Shown here: positions 30,494 through 40,402 of the stretch, in pieces | Position numbering within the stretch: the stretch's first letter is position 1 | Layout: each line of letters begins with the position of its first letter | Origin: Thermoguttaceae bacterium | Lineage (GTDB): Bacteria; Planctomycetota; Planctomycetia; Pirellulales; Thermoguttaceae | NCBI GenBank assembly: GCA_025060325.1 | Contig: JANXBW010000020.1 | Coordinates: 27,926 to 91,925, forward strand | Length of the DNA: 64,000 nt | Reading direction: 5' to 3' | Position numbers and translations under genes: made by a program | Notes under the pieces: model-generated | What the model saw: only the letters and a program-made list of their open reading frames with translations | Databases searched by the model: none | Told to the model about the DNA's origin: nothing

Positions 30494-31984
30494 TCAGCCA
30501 GGGAGGCGACGTTTCCGAAGCCAATCGGTATGGAATGGTCCTGCGCCGGGCTTGTCGATACGCCGATAGGTGTGCGCGCCGAAATAGTCCCGCTGCGCCT
30601 GAATAAGGTTGGCTGGCAGGCGCTCCGAGCGATACCCATCGTAATAGGCCAAAGCGGCCGAGAAGGCCGGCGTGGGAATACCGAGGTCAATCGCGGTCTT
30701 GACCACGTGCCGCCATGCGCCCTGCGCTTTGGCCACCGCTTCTCGGAAATAAGGAGCCAGAAGCAAATTCTCAAGATTGGGATCAGCGTCAAAGGCCTCC
30801 TTGATCCGCTCCAAGAATACCGCGCGGATGATGCATCCACCCCTCCACAAGAGGCTAATGTTGCCGAAGTTAAGATCCCATTGATACTCCGCCGAGGCCA
30901 CTCGCATCTGAGCAAAGCCCTGGGCATAACTGCAGATCTTGGATGCATAAAGCGCCTGGCGGACCTGCTCGATGAACTGCTTGCGATCTCCTTGATAACG
31001 GCCGTTAGGCCCGGGCAGTACCTTGCTTGCCCGCAACCGGGCATCTTTCAAGGCCGAAAGAGCTCGAGCGTAAACAGCCTCGGTCACCAACGTGCTGGGA
31101 ATGCCCAGGTCGAGGGCATTTTGGCTCATCCACTTGCCCGTGCCTTTAGCCCCGGCGCTGTCGAGGATTAAATCCACAAGGTCTTGGCCTGTTTCATCGT
31201 CTTTGACGGTAAAGATGTCGCGGGTAATCTCGATGAGATAGCTGTTAAGCTCGCCTTGATACCATTCGCTAAAGACGTCGTGAAGCTCGGCATTGGACAG
31301 GCCCAAGGCGTTCTTCATGATCCAGTAGGCCTCCGCGATAAGCTGCATATCGCCGTATTCAATGCCATTGTGGACCATTTTCACATAGTGACCGGCACCG
31401 CGAGGGCCTACCCAATCGCAGCAGGGGATAGATCGTTCCGGGCCAACTTTGGCGGCAATTGCCTGGAAGATGGGCTTTACCAAAGGCCAAGCGGCCGGGC
31501 TTCCGCCGGGCATCATGCTCGGCCCATGCCGGGCACCTTCCTCGCCGCCCGAGACACCTGTACCGATATACAAAAAGCCACGGGATTCGACATACTTGGT
31601 GCGCCGCTCGGTATCCTTAAAATGCGTGTTGCCTCCATCGATGATCACATCGCCCGGCTCAAGCAGCCGGCATAATTGATCCACGACGGCATCGATGGCC
31701 GAAAGCTCCGGATAAAGTTTTTCTTCGGGAGCCGGCACCGGATCGCCGGACTGAATCATCAACATAACTTTTCGTGGGCGGGAAAGGTTAGCCACCAGTT
31801 CCTCCAGCGAATGACAGCCCACGATCCGCCGGCCTTGGACATCCGGCCGCGCCATAAACTCGTCCACCTTGCTGACAGTTCGGTTGAAAACGGCCACGCT
31901 AAAGCCGTGGTCCTCCATGTTGAGGACCAAATTCTGGCCCATCACAGCCAGTCCCATGAGGCCGATATCACACTTTTCCGGCAT
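30494..31984 (-). CDS. gnd: 6-phosphogluconate dehydrogenase (decarboxylating)
   Basis: 496 residues. Oxidatively decarboxylates 6-phosphogluconate to ribulose 5-phosphate with NADP+ (or NAD+) in the pentose phosphate pathway. Seen: nucleotide-binding GLMGLAVMGQNL at 8-19, IIDGGNTHFKDT, signature GVSGGEEGARHGPSMMPGG around 143-161, and the catalytic stretch with Lys202, Asn206 and Glu209 in YVKMVHNGIEYGDMQ. Compared with the usual family the Rossmann domain carries an insertion of about 14 residues after MIQSG (PVPAPEEKLYPELS). ATG at 31984 has GAGG about 6 bases upstream. It sits in a minus-strand run with a HAD phosphatase and a phosphofructokinase. Confidence 0.97.
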   Translation of the reverse strand: MPEKCDIGLMGLAVMGQNLVLNMEDHGFSVAVFNRTVSKVDEFMARPDVQGRRIVGCHSLEELVANLSRPRKVMLMIQSGDPVPAPEEKLYPELSAIDAVVDQLCRLLEPGDVIIDGGNTHFKDTERRTKYVESRGFLYIGTGVSGGEEGARHGPSMMPGGSPAAWPLVKPIFQAIAAKVGPERSIPCCDWVGPRGAGHYVKMVHNGIEYGDMQLIAEAYWIMKNALGLSNAELHDVFSEWYQGELNSYLIEITRDIFTVKDDETGQDLVDLILDSAGAKGTGKWMSQNALDLGIPSTLVTEAVYARALSALKDARLRASKVLPGPNGRYQGDRKQFIEQVRQALYASKICSYAQGFAQMRVASAEYQWDLNFGNISLLWRGGCIIRAVFLERIKEAFDADPNLENLLLAPYFREAVAKAQGAWRHVVKTAIDLGIPTPAFSAALAYYDGYRSERLPANLIQAQRDYFGAHTYRRIDKPGAGPFHTDWLRKRRLPG

Positions 31985-32233
31985 AGTGCCTCAACTCCCC
32001 AAGATGAGTGGACAAAAATTCCCACAAAGAATATCCACACTTCCGCAACCCTTCCCGCCTAAGACAGACGGGACAATGGGCCTTCGGATAACATCCGAGC
32101 TGCGGGTCAGTAACCCCAAACTGACTACCCAGGCCGAGGACACCGCCAGATCAATGCCTTGCGTGCAAGATTTTCTGAAGCTAAAGCCGGCCAACTCCAG
32201 TGGCCAGCAACCCACCGCATCCTCACGAACTCA

Positions 32234-33124
32234 TTATTTTTCGTCCTCAATGACAGGCCAAGGTGGACGATCCGGTAAATAACGGTTAAATTCAGCCACC
32301 AGAGCCTCTTCATATTCTCCGGCAAAACTGCCAGAAAGGAAGCGGTCAATTCCCTCTTTGAAAAACCGCTCCCAACTAGCCTCCTCCCGACCGGGAATGA
32401 TCGGGAAGAAAAGGGCGCCGTTTGCCTTGGCAGCTTGGTAGTCCCCGGGGGCATCGCCAATCATGAGGACATGGTTGGGCGGATAGGGATTGCCACCCCC
32501 CTTTGCCGCGTGACCCAGGCACTGCTTTTTTGTCCCAATTTCCTGCCCACAAATCGCCGCCACGTACTTTCTTAAATCATGCTCTTCCCATTCTCGCTCC
32601 AGCGCCTCTTGCGGCGTGGCCGAAACGACCAAAATGTCGGCCTTGTCCTTTAGCCGTTCCAGGCTTTCCCGGACGAAGGGGAACGGCGGCACATGGCGAA
32701 CAATCCGTCGAACTGATTCGTTGACCGCCTCCGACCATTCCAAAGTCCGCCGGAGATCGGGATCGTTTGTCTCCGCCACCACTTCCCGAAGTCGTTCGTT
32801 ACTCAGCTTTGTCTCCTTGGCGACCCAATCACGAAGGCTCTGAGGAATGCGGATCTGGACGCCGCGGGCGCGGACCTCCGGCCGTTTGCGAAGCCACTCT
32901 AAAGTCTCAATAAGAGCCGGGAACCGGTTCACTCCCCGACTTTTGGAATATAAGTTGACAAATTCCGCCGCTTCCCGGGCATATTTACTGACCGCTTGCA
33001 ACTCCCAATAGTTGATCGTGTTGGGGATGAAGCACTCTTTGTGCTTCAGCTCCATCGTGTCAAAAGCGCACCCGTCGGAGTCAATACCAACCAGGAAATC
33101 ATGTTTGCGAACAAACTCGAACAT
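32234..33124 (-). CDS. HAD-superfamily hydrolase
   Basis: About 296 residues from ATG at 33124, which has AAGGA about six bases upstream; an in-frame start at 33163 would add 13 residues. Probable phosphatase or phosphonate-type hydrolase in the cytoplasm. Seen: motif I GIDSDGCAFDTM with nucleophile Asp15 and Asp17, a large helical cap (about 30-165), motif II VVSATPQEA, and motif III/IV Lys in GTKKQC followed by MIGDAPGDYQAA. The substrate is not predictable. Lying between gnd and PFK it could act on a sugar phosphate, which is guess by context only. Confidence 0.85.
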   Translation of the reverse strand: MFEFVRKHDFLVGIDSDGCAFDTMELKHKECFIPNTINYWELQAVSKYAREAAEFVNLYSKSRGVNRFPALIETLEWLRKRPEVRARGVQIRIPQSLRDWVAKETKLSNERLREVVAETNDPDLRRTLEWSEAVNESVRRIVRHVPPFPFVRESLERLKDKADILVVSATPQEALEREWEEHDLRKYVAAICGQEIGTKKQCLGHAAKGGGNPYPPNHVLMIGDAPGDYQAAKANGALFFPIIPGREEASWERFFKEGIDRFLSGSFAGEYEEALVAEFNRYLPDRPPWPVIEDEK

Positions 33125-33368
33125 TTTTTCCTTCGCCCTACGTCTCCCAAGCCAATAAGTCAATCGCGCAAGTTTAGACCTTATTCCCCCAATGCCGATA
33201 TCATTGCGGCTCCTTAGCCGCGATTCACCCGCTCCGGGTGAGCAGCCGCGCGATTTTGATAGCCCTATTCTTCGCCCCTGTCTGTTGATATTCCCGGTCT
33301 ACGAGATCCCTTGCCCTGCTCGGTTGATTCATGAAGGTTGACTCGCAGCTTGCCTCATTTGGCCCCCG

Positions 33369-34658
33369 TTATTTCCGGTCGGCCTGGGGCACATACGGCG
33401 GCAGCTTCTTTTCCGCGTAAATGGGCTGAAGCCGCGCCAAGCGATGCCGCCCGCCCACCAGCGGCAGGTTGACCATTTCCTCACCCACCAGTGGCTGGGC
33501 GTAACGGATAAAATCGTCAGTCACGTCGCGGCCGTTAGGGGCGATCCACTCCTTGGGGAATTTCCGTTCACTATTAGCCACAACTTGGAGCGGCACTTTG
33601 TCCAAGCGAGCACGGTACACCGTACCCGGTTCCCGGAGGATAGTGACCATATAGCCGCCTTCTCCATTGGCGGCAAGCTCCACCGCCTTTTGGCCCACCT
33701 GATATGCCTCGTCTAAGTCAACAACCGAGGCATAAGCCATCGAGTGCCGTTGGTCCGTACCTGGGACATTTCCCCGGGCAGCCCCCTTTGCCTTTAGGCC
33801 CACGCTGTTTAAGTAGTTGACGACCACCTGGGCGACTGTGGCCTTGCTTGAACCATACATCTGGTGCCCAAAGGCATCCGTAACCTTGCCCAAATCGCCA
33901 ACCTCAAAACCCTCGCTGATGACCACTAAACATCGGCCGGAACGCTTCAGCTCGTCGTTGACCTGATCGGCAAGCTGTTCCAAGGGAATAGGGGCCTCGG
34001 CCAGATAAATGTGCAGCGGGCATTCGCGATGGGGATCAGCCAGCCGGGCTGCCGCGGGAATAAAACCGATTTTTCGCCCCATCGCTTGAAGCACAAGCAC
34101 GGGATCGGCCGGGCAAGAACCGCGGTTCTCTTCCTCGGCATATTGCACCATGTGCATCCAATACCTTGCCACCGACCCATACCCCGGGGTGTGATCAACA
34201 AGCTTGAACTCGCTATCGCCCACGTCGTTGTCAATTGTCTTGGGTATTCCAACCGCGATGAGGTCGAGCCCCCTCTCGGCGGCTAGCTTGGCGATCTTAT
34301 GGGCGGTATCCATCGAGTCATTGCCGCCGATGTAAAGGAAGTAACCGACATTGTGGGCTTTGAAAACTTCGATGACCCGCTCAAAATCCTCCCGCTGGTT
34401 CTCCTTAAGTTTGTAGCGACACGTACCAATCGACCCGGCAGCGGGCGTATAGCGAAGGAGGGCAATTTCCTCGGCTGGCTGGGCGGACAGATTAATCAGT
34501 TCCTCCTTCAGAACGCCTTCAATCCCATGCTTTGCGCCGTAAACCGTGCCGATTTGGGGAAACTCGCGGGCTGCCTCTACCACACCTCGCAAGCTGTTAT
34601 TAATAACCGCGGTAGGTCCCCCACTTTGTGCGACTACAAGGTTCCTCGCCTTTGCCAT
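33369..34658 (-). CDS. 6-phosphofructokinase, probably pyrophosphate-dependent
   Basis: About 429 residues from ATG at 34658; an in-frame start at 34688 would add 10. Phosphorylates fructose 6-phosphate at C1. Seen: QSGGPTAVIN at 11-20, GGNDSMDTA at 111-119 and PKTIDND at 139-145, HTPGYGSVARY, QAMGRKIGFIPAA and SEGFEV. Known of the family: a Lys in PKTIDND and Asp after GGN mark enzymes that use pyrophosphate, whereas ATP enzymes have Gly at both places. The reversible PPi enzyme could serve both glycolysis and gluconeogenesis. The phosphoryl donor is inferred from those two residues only. Neighbours on the same strand are a HAD phosphatase and gnd. Confidence 0.92.
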   Translation of the reverse strand: MAKARNLVVAQSGGPTAVINNSLRGVVEAAREFPQIGTVYGAKHGIEGVLKEELINLSAQPAEEIALLRYTPAAGSIGTCRYKLKENQREDFERVIEVFKAHNVGYFLYIGGNDSMDTAHKIAKLAAERGLDLIAVGIPKTIDNDVGDSEFKLVDHTPGYGSVARYWMHMVQYAEEENRGSCPADPVLVLQAMGRKIGFIPAAARLADPHRECPLHIYLAEAPIPLEQLADQVNDELKRSGRCLVVISEGFEVGDLGKVTDAFGHQMYGSSKATVAQVVVNYLNSVGLKAKGAARGNVPGTDQRHSMAYASVVDLDEAYQVGQKAVELAANGEGGYMVTILREPGTVYRARLDKVPLQVVANSERKFPKEWIAPNGRDVTDDFIRYAQPLVGEEMVNLPLVGGRHRLARLQPIYAEKKLPPYVPQADRK

Positions 34659-35475
34659 GGGTCGCGACCGTCCAACTCCTGCTTGCAAACTGCTTGCTGA
34701 GCCTTTCCTTCTCGCTTTTAGTCCAGACAGGATTCCTGCCTACGCCGAAACCCCTTACGACATGCAAATTCCCCCATTTTGGCGGGATCTTTCCAAAAAA
34801 GCGGATTGTACCCCGTTGCGGCGCTCTCTGCAATGAGCCGGCCGCCCCGCTTGGCTTCCCCTTAGTGCGGAACCCTTGGTCATACCATCTTGATATCGCT
34901 CAGTGGCTGTAGGCATATCCGGCACGCGGCACCGCCGTCGGCCTCCTTTGCCCTGGGACTTTCGGTCGCCGAGTAAGGCCAGCAGCCAGAAAATTGCCAG
35001 GCGAAGCTTGCCAGCCACGCTAAATGTGGGCAACCTGCCGCTAATCTTCCCTAAACTGCGTGAGGATCCGCGGCCGGGCCAAGGCTCGTAAATTTAAGCC
35101 TGGGTCTCATTCGGCCTTCTTGCCAGTCCAGCTCGGCGGGTGAAGGTTGGAGAAACCTAAAAAGCCGGCCAAATGCTCGTGGATTTCGGTCGGCCGGGGG
35201 TATCCACAACTTGGGGTTGAAGTCCTCCGGGCAGCTGCCTTGCTGGCCGTCTCCGGACGTCCCACGTTGTTTGCAAAGCAGAGCTCATCGGCAGCTTAGG
35301 TCCTCCTTTCGATGCCCCCGAATTTTTCTCCCAACTTCTTCATCTTTCCGGCCTTTCCTTAACCACCATAGTTGTGTGAGAAGGTCCGCGGGGGGATCAT
35401 AAGAGCCCAAGGCCTAGCAACGACGAGATCCCCGCGGGCAAAAGCGTCCCTTTCCGCATGGGAGACAGACCTACC
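34659..35475. other. Intergenic region without a supported gene
   Basis: About 800 bases between divergent genes. Short open frames overlap here on both strands but none has a ribosome-binding site or a recognisable sequence. Must carry the PFK promoter and that of the glycosidase-like gene. Confidence 0.35.
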
Positions 35476-38241
35476 ATGTCGACAGTTATTTGCACACGAA
35501 TGCCCCAAGCCAAGAGCCTGCCCTTTGCGCTAACGCCCCCGCTAGCTGCGCTTATTGCTTGCTGTTGGCTTCCACACGCGCATCCCCAGGATCTTGGCCA
35601 CGGAGGAACCGTCCCCGCAAAACCGTTTGAGTACTTCCGCAATCCATGGACAGTCGTCGGACTAAAAGATTACGCCGCAGCTACCCGAGTAAGCCCCGAG
35701 GGAAAACTCCATCTGCCGGACGGTCGGCAAGTGGTGATCCGTTTGGGTCCTGAGGCGCAGCCCTTCCCCCGCCACGGGTTTGCCGCCTTGTGCGATGGTT
35801 GGCTGCCAATCGTGTGTTTTCGGGCGGAATACGGAGGAATCGCTTATGAAGTCGCGTATTGGGCCAGTCCTCTGCCCGAAGTCAAAAACTGGGAGGAGGC
35901 CTACGCGTGGCCTGTAGCCGGCGATGGCTACAGCACATGGATCAGGGTCTTGGGTGTCAATCGAGGCACTGCTTCAGCCGAAGGTGCCGTCCACCTTGTC
36001 CTCTTTGACGGCACAAATGTCCACCATTTTAAGAAGGATGCTGCCCTTGGCCCGGGTGAGTCCTGCCAGTGGGCCTTTCGCCTTGATTTTTCGGAAAAAA
36101 TTGCGTCAGATCCTGCAGACGTAAACGCTGGCGAACAACGTGGCATCGTTTCAGGGCGCCCGGCCCAAGGACCGATCGTCGCCTCTCCTGAAGAAGCTGA
36201 TCGCTGGCTTGCGCGGACAAAATCGGCCTGGCAAAAACTCCTTGCCCAAGGGGCCCAGCTTGAGGTGCCTTGTCAAAAGGCTACGCTTGCCCTCAAGGCC
36301 GCCCATGTTTGTCAACTCATTACCAGCGATCACGGGGAGGTCCACGGAGGCGAAGGGTTTTACGACGAACTGTATATTCGCGACGGGGCCTATCAAATCC
36401 TCCACCTGTTGGAATGGGGTTTCTTCGACGCCGCAAGCCGAGCCATCGAGCGCTTCCTAGTTCACCAACGGCCGGATGGCCGCTTCGAGACTCAAGCGGG
36501 CCAGCTGGATGCCAATGGGCAGGCTTTGTGGGCGCTGTGGAAGTACTATCGCATGACCGGTGACGGGAACTTTTTGCGACGTGTATATCCACAAATGTCT
36601 CAAGCGGCAGAGTGGATCCGGCAAGCCCGCCGCCAAGAATCGGCCAATAGCCCTTACGCCGGTTTACTTCCGGCAGCTGTGGCCGATGGGGAATATCTAT
36701 GGGACGGTACCCATCACATCGTCGGGTACGATTTTTGGAATCTGCGTGGACTTATTTGCGTGGCGGAAGCCGCCGAAGCACTGGGGCTTGCGGACGATGT
36801 GCGCCGCTGGCGGGCGGAAGCCGATGACTATCGCCAAGCCATCGAGCGGGCCTGGCAAGCCACGGGTCTGCCGTATTTTCCCCCAAGTTGGGAAAAAGAG
36901 GGCACGCACTGGGGCAATACGGAAACTCTGTGGCCCACCCTGCTCTTTGATCCACAGGATCCGCGGGTGACTGCCCTCATCCGTCATCTGCGGAAAGAGT
37001 TTGGCGGCGGCTATTACGAGGGAACCATCCGCTGGATCGGTCACCGTGCTGCCATCCATCCCTACATGGGTGCCTACACTGCCTTGGCCTCTCTCCATCG
37101 TGGGGAAAAGGACGATTTCCTCTCAGATTTCTTCTGGTACCTTGTCCACAGTAGCGCCACGCATGGCTTTCCCGAGGGCATTTACCCGGAATCGCGTACC
37201 GCTTGGAATAACACCATCCCCCATGCGCTTGGGGCGGCTAACTATGCCATTCTTCTTCGCCACATGCTTGTTCACGAAGAGGACGAGCACCTGGTTCTTC
37301 TGAAAGGTGTTCCGGGCCAATGGCTTGCCCCTGGCAAGCAAATTCGCCTTGTGAACGCCCCCACCGAATTTGGGCAAATAGACATGGAACTTGAGGGCAC
37401 GGCCGAGGGGATCCGCGGGAAAATCTCGGCAAGGTGGCGGGGCAGCGGACCGCGATCGGTTCATGCGGCAGCGGTCCGGGGTAAGTGGTTGGTGCAAACA
37501 GACGGTATTGACGAAAGCAGGTTCGTGGTAACGTGCGGCCCGCCCACGACCGGTCACTGGGACTACGAAGCGGTTTTGGCCCAGTACGAAAAGGAGGCAC
37601 CTCCTCGGGTACTGCCTCAAATACCCCACGTTGAGCCTTTGCCACCGATTCCCCCGCCCGACCCTAGCCGGTGCCGGCCAGTTGACCTCCGCTCCCTGGC
37701 CAACACGGACCCCTTTAGCGCACCGTTTGGCGTCCCTCGACCTGGCAAATATTTGTTTACAGGGATGCCCACTGGGGATGTTAACGTTCTTGGCATTCCG
37801 TTTACGATTATCGACCCGCAGCGGAACGAAGGCCGCGGTCTGGTGGTGCTGCACTCCGAGGAATATCCGGCGGCTGCCCAGTTCCCTCGCCAAGTGGAGA
37901 TACCGGTAAACGAGCTTGTTCGCCGCGTGTACTTTCTGGGTAACGTGGGTGGTTGGACAGCCAAAGATGCCGCCGCCGGACAAGACGGGGCCTGCGCCGA
38001 ATACCGGCTGGTTTACGAAGACGGTTCGGAGGATGTCGTGCCTCTCATCCCTGGCAGGACGATTGACGATTGGGCCGGGCCGCCCCAGGCGGAGGACGCG
38101 TCACCGGTTCTTCGGGGGAAGCCCTGGCACTTAAACTTGCTGGCGGTGAAAGCGCAACCAAAGACGCTTGTTAAGATTTGCTTTGTTGACCTAGGTACTC
38201 CCACCGCGCCTGTACTCGCCGCCGTCACAGTGGAGAAGTAA
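35476..38241 (+). CDS. Secreted (alpha/alpha)6-barrel glycosidase-like protein
   Basis: About 921 residues from ATG at 35476 (GGGAG about 11 bases upstream; ATG at 35458 would add six). Seen: a signal-like segment (LTPPLAALIACCWLPHAH), an N-terminal beta-sandwich (about 45-240), a helical toroid domain (about 260-640) with DELYIRDGAYQILHLLEWG near 297-315, HQRPDGRFE, ANGQALWALWKYY and NTETLWPTL, resembling bacterial trehalase/glucoamylase/amylo-glucosidase clans. A C-terminal beta-rich domain follows (about 740-921, FTIIDPQRNEGRG...FLGNVGGWT), which looks like a carbohydrate-binding module. Catalytic acids cannot be assigned surely; Asp/Glu of the YIRDG motif are candidates. Specific GH family not named. 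Confidence 0.78.
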   Translation: MSTVICTRMPQAKSLPFALTPPLAALIACCWLPHAHPQDLGHGGTVPAKPFEYFRNPWTVVGLKDYAAATRVSPEGKLHLPDGRQVVIRLGPEAQPFPRHGFAALCDGWLPIVCFRAEYGGIAYEVAYWASPLPEVKNWEEAYAWPVAGDGYSTWIRVLGVNRGTASAEGAVHLVLFDGTNVHHFKKDAALGPGESCQWAFRLDFSEKIASDPADVNAGEQRGIVSGRPAQGPIVASPEEADRWLARTKSAWQKLLAQGAQLEVPCQKATLALKAAHVCQLITSDHGEVHGGEGFYDELYIRDGAYQILHLLEWGFFDAASRAIERFLVHQRPDGRFETQAGQLDANGQALWALWKYYRMTGDGNFLRRVYPQMSQAAEWIRQARRQESANSPYAGLLPAAVADGEYLWDGTHHIVGYDFWNLRGLICVAEAAEALGLADDVRRWRAEADDYRQAIERAWQATGLPYFPPSWEKEGTHWGNTETLWPTLLFDPQDPRVTALIRHLRKEFGGGYYEGTIRWIGHRAAIHPYMGAYTALASLHRGEKDDFLSDFFWYLVHSSATHGFPEGIYPESRTAWNNTIPHALGAANYAILLRHMLVHEEDEHLVLLKGVPGQWLAPGKQIRLVNAPTEFGQIDMELEGTAEGIRGKISARWRGSGPRSVHAAAVRGKWLVQTDGIDESRFVVTCGPPTTGHWDYEAVLAQYEKEAPPRVLPQIPHVEPLPPIPPPDPSRCRPVDLRSLANTDPFSAPFGVPRPGKYLFTGMPTGDVNVLGIPFTIIDPQRNEGRGLVVLHSEEYPAAAQFPRQVEIPVNELVRRVYFLGNVGGWTAKDAAAGQDGACAEYRLVYEDGSEDVVPLIPGRTIDDWAGPPQAEDASPVLRGKPWHLNLLAVKAQPKTLVKICFVDLGTPTAPVLAAVTVEK

Positions 38242-38521
38242 CCAAATCCACACGGCTAGGAGTGCGACAGCCGGTGCATCCCGGCTTGCTCCCCTATCGG
38301 CGGGATGACCAAACCGCGCCATCCGGTCGGAACGCATCCCAGCTCAGGTGTGATTTTGTTTCTTTTCTGCGCGCTTGTCGCAAAATGATAAAAAGATGTG
38401 CGCAAAAGTGTATTGTTCGGGCTGCGGCCGTGCGCTATAACGCTTGCAAACGGCAAATCCTGGAGGGGTTTCCTGTTACTGGCAAGCTCTGCCAATTGAT
38501 TTGCCTCAAGGGGGGTTCGCT

Positions 38522-39565
38522 ATGCGAACGCGGTCCAATCGTTGCTCTGGATTCACGCTGGTGGAGCTACTCGTAGTCATCGCAATAATTGGGATTCTTA
38601 TCGCTCTCCTGCTACCAGCTGTCCAGGCAGCCCGCGAAGCTGCCCGCCGAGCCCACTGCGTCAACAATATAAAACAAATGGGCTTTGCCTTGCACAACTA
38701 CCACGATGTTTACCGCACTTTGCCAATTGGGGCGAGCTTAGCCCAGCGTGGCACCGGTTTCTCCATTCGTTGGGCTGTCAACTGGAAATTGTCCATCCTG
38801 CCCTACATCGAGCAGCGTAGCGTTTTTGATCAACTTGATTTTATTAACGGGCTATTTTGCCCCTGGCCCGATCGGCGTATCACGGGGAACCTTATCCTAG
38901 AACGGCTGGTGGTCAACGTCTACAAATGCCCCTCCTCACCTTGGCATCCCCTTACCGACAATGACCGGGGGGCCTGGAATGATAGCGCCATGGAACTAGT
39001 ACAAAAGCACGAGTATGTGGTTATTTCCGGTGCCTATCCAGACCCGGCTGGGAGGACGGACCAGTGCCGACAAGTCCTTTACGGCCAGGTGTGCCGAACG
39101 GGTCCTCTGGTCATCAACGAGGCGAAAAATCTGGCCAATCTCACTGACGGTTCTTCCAACACGATGATTGTCGCCGAACAGTCCGGGCAGGTGAGGGTGC
39201 CGGAGGGTGGGGTGTTGTGACCGCGGCCTGTCCGTTGTCAGTGGGTGGGCGGCTGGGCCAGCGCTTATTCAGCCTTGGTCACCGTCAGACGGGTCGACCA
39301 ACTCACATCGGTAATTAATTTCTATGCCACGGGCCTGACCAATGTAAAGTTCCCGCCCAACTATCCCACTGCCGGCGATGATATTCAAAACGAGGGTTCG
39401 GGGTACACCTACGGGACCAACACTATCGTGAATTCCTTCCACCCCGGCTTAGTAAACGTTGGATTGGCGGACGGAAGTGTCCGCGCGGTAAGCGACACAG
39501 TGGATATGGATGTCTGGCGGCGATTGGCAGCCGGAGACGATGGCCTACCAATCAGCTCTTTCTAA
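38522..39565 (+). pseudogene. DUF1559 prepilin-like gene interrupted by an in-frame TGA
   Basis: A typical planctomycete DUF1559 protein: type IV pilin-like N-terminus (RSNRCSGFTLVELLVVIAII, processed after Gly) followed by PAVQAAREAARRAHCVNNIK and the DUF1559 body, with the characteristic FHPG...ADGSV motif near the end. The frame stops at TGA 39218-39220 after AEQSGQVRVPEGGVL, but the same frame then continues without another stop through VGGWASAYSALV, NSFHPGLVNVGLADGSVRAV to TAA at 39565. Before the TGA the protein would be 232 residues and lack the conserved C-terminus. AAGGGGGG lies upstream of ATG at 38522. Either a recent nonsense mutation, a sequencing error or recoding; the first two are far likelier. 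The lipoprotein gene that usually follows such genes is intact. Confidence 0.8.
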
Positions 39566-39700
39566 AGCCGGCGTTTTCATGCCGTGGGCTGCAATCTGTC
39601 CTCATTGTGGACAAAACTTCAATGCCTCGGCTATCGCATTTCCAAACAGTCTAGATCCCTCTAAAGGCGCGCACTAACCTCACGCGGAGCGAGAAACCAT

Positions 39701-40117
39701 ATGATCTCATCCACACGGGTTGCACTGGCCACCGTGCTCGTCGGGGCACTACTGGTCTGCACTCTCGCTGGTTGCGGAGGTCGCGAGGCTGTCCGTCAAA
39801 TGTGCAGCGTGGAGGGTACGGTCACCTATCAAGGCAAACCGGTGACCGGGGGATTTGTAGTGTTCACCAATTTGCCAGCCAGAGTTGTGCAAAGTGGCCA
39901 ACTTGACTCCGAGGGCCGATACCGGATTCCTGAGATCCCCGTCGGAGATTACCAAGTCCACCTGGGCGACCCACCTCCACCCGCACCAGACGAAGCAGGG
40001 GCAGCCGACCGCCCGCAGCCACTAAATGTCCCAAATAAATACAAGTCGGCAAGCACAAGTGGACTGACCGCCAAACTCTCCCCGGGCAAGAATACCTGCG
40101 ATTTTACTCTTCCGTAG
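39701..40117 (+). CDS. Small lipoprotein with carboxypeptidase-regulatory-like domain
   Basis: 138 residues. Seen: signal peptide with lipobox LAGC (Cys25), then a beta-sandwich with the pattern VEGTVTYQGKPVTGGFVVFTN and GRYRIPEIPVGDYQVHLG, as in the carboxypeptidase-regulatory/transthyretin-like fold. In planctomycetes such lipoproteins commonly follow a DUF1559 gene, as here (136 bases downstream). Proposed location: outer surface of the cytoplasmic membrane or the outer membrane. Role unknown, probably structural or in surface assembly with the DUF1559 pseudopilin. Confidence 0.85.
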   Translation: MISSTRVALATVLVGALLVCTLAGCGGREAVRQMCSVEGTVTYQGKPVTGGFVVFTNLPARVVQSGQLDSEGRYRIPEIPVGDYQVHLGDPPPPAPDEAGAADRPQPLNVPNKYKSASTSGLTAKLSPGKNTCDFTLP

Positions 40118-40402
40118 GCAATATCCCGTCCCCTGGCGATTGGCATCGGTGTGGTCAAAGCATCGTGCCGAAGCTTGCTTGACAACCATTTGTCCCCCTG
40201 ACCAAATAGGTTGGGTGTTTCTCCAGAGGCGCTAGCTTTCCCTCCGGTTGCAAGGAAAGCCCATCCGCGCTTAAAAAGCTGCCGACAGACCTGGTCCCTA
40301 ACCAGCTTACTTTGCGCCCCCTACGCGAAAGTGGCCAGAGGCGAGAAAGCTTTCGTCAACGTTTGCCCGAGAAAGCGCACCTTGTGTTGGGAGGGAGTAC
40401 CG

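Noticed and set aside
37123..37983. 286-codon minus-strand frame inside the glycosidase-like gene
   Set aside because: Antisense shadow without start signal or domain.
38522..39565. Selenocysteine-type recoding of the TGA in the DUF1559 gene
   Set aside because: The family has no selenoprotein members I know of and no SECIS-like structure is evident; mutation or error is simpler.
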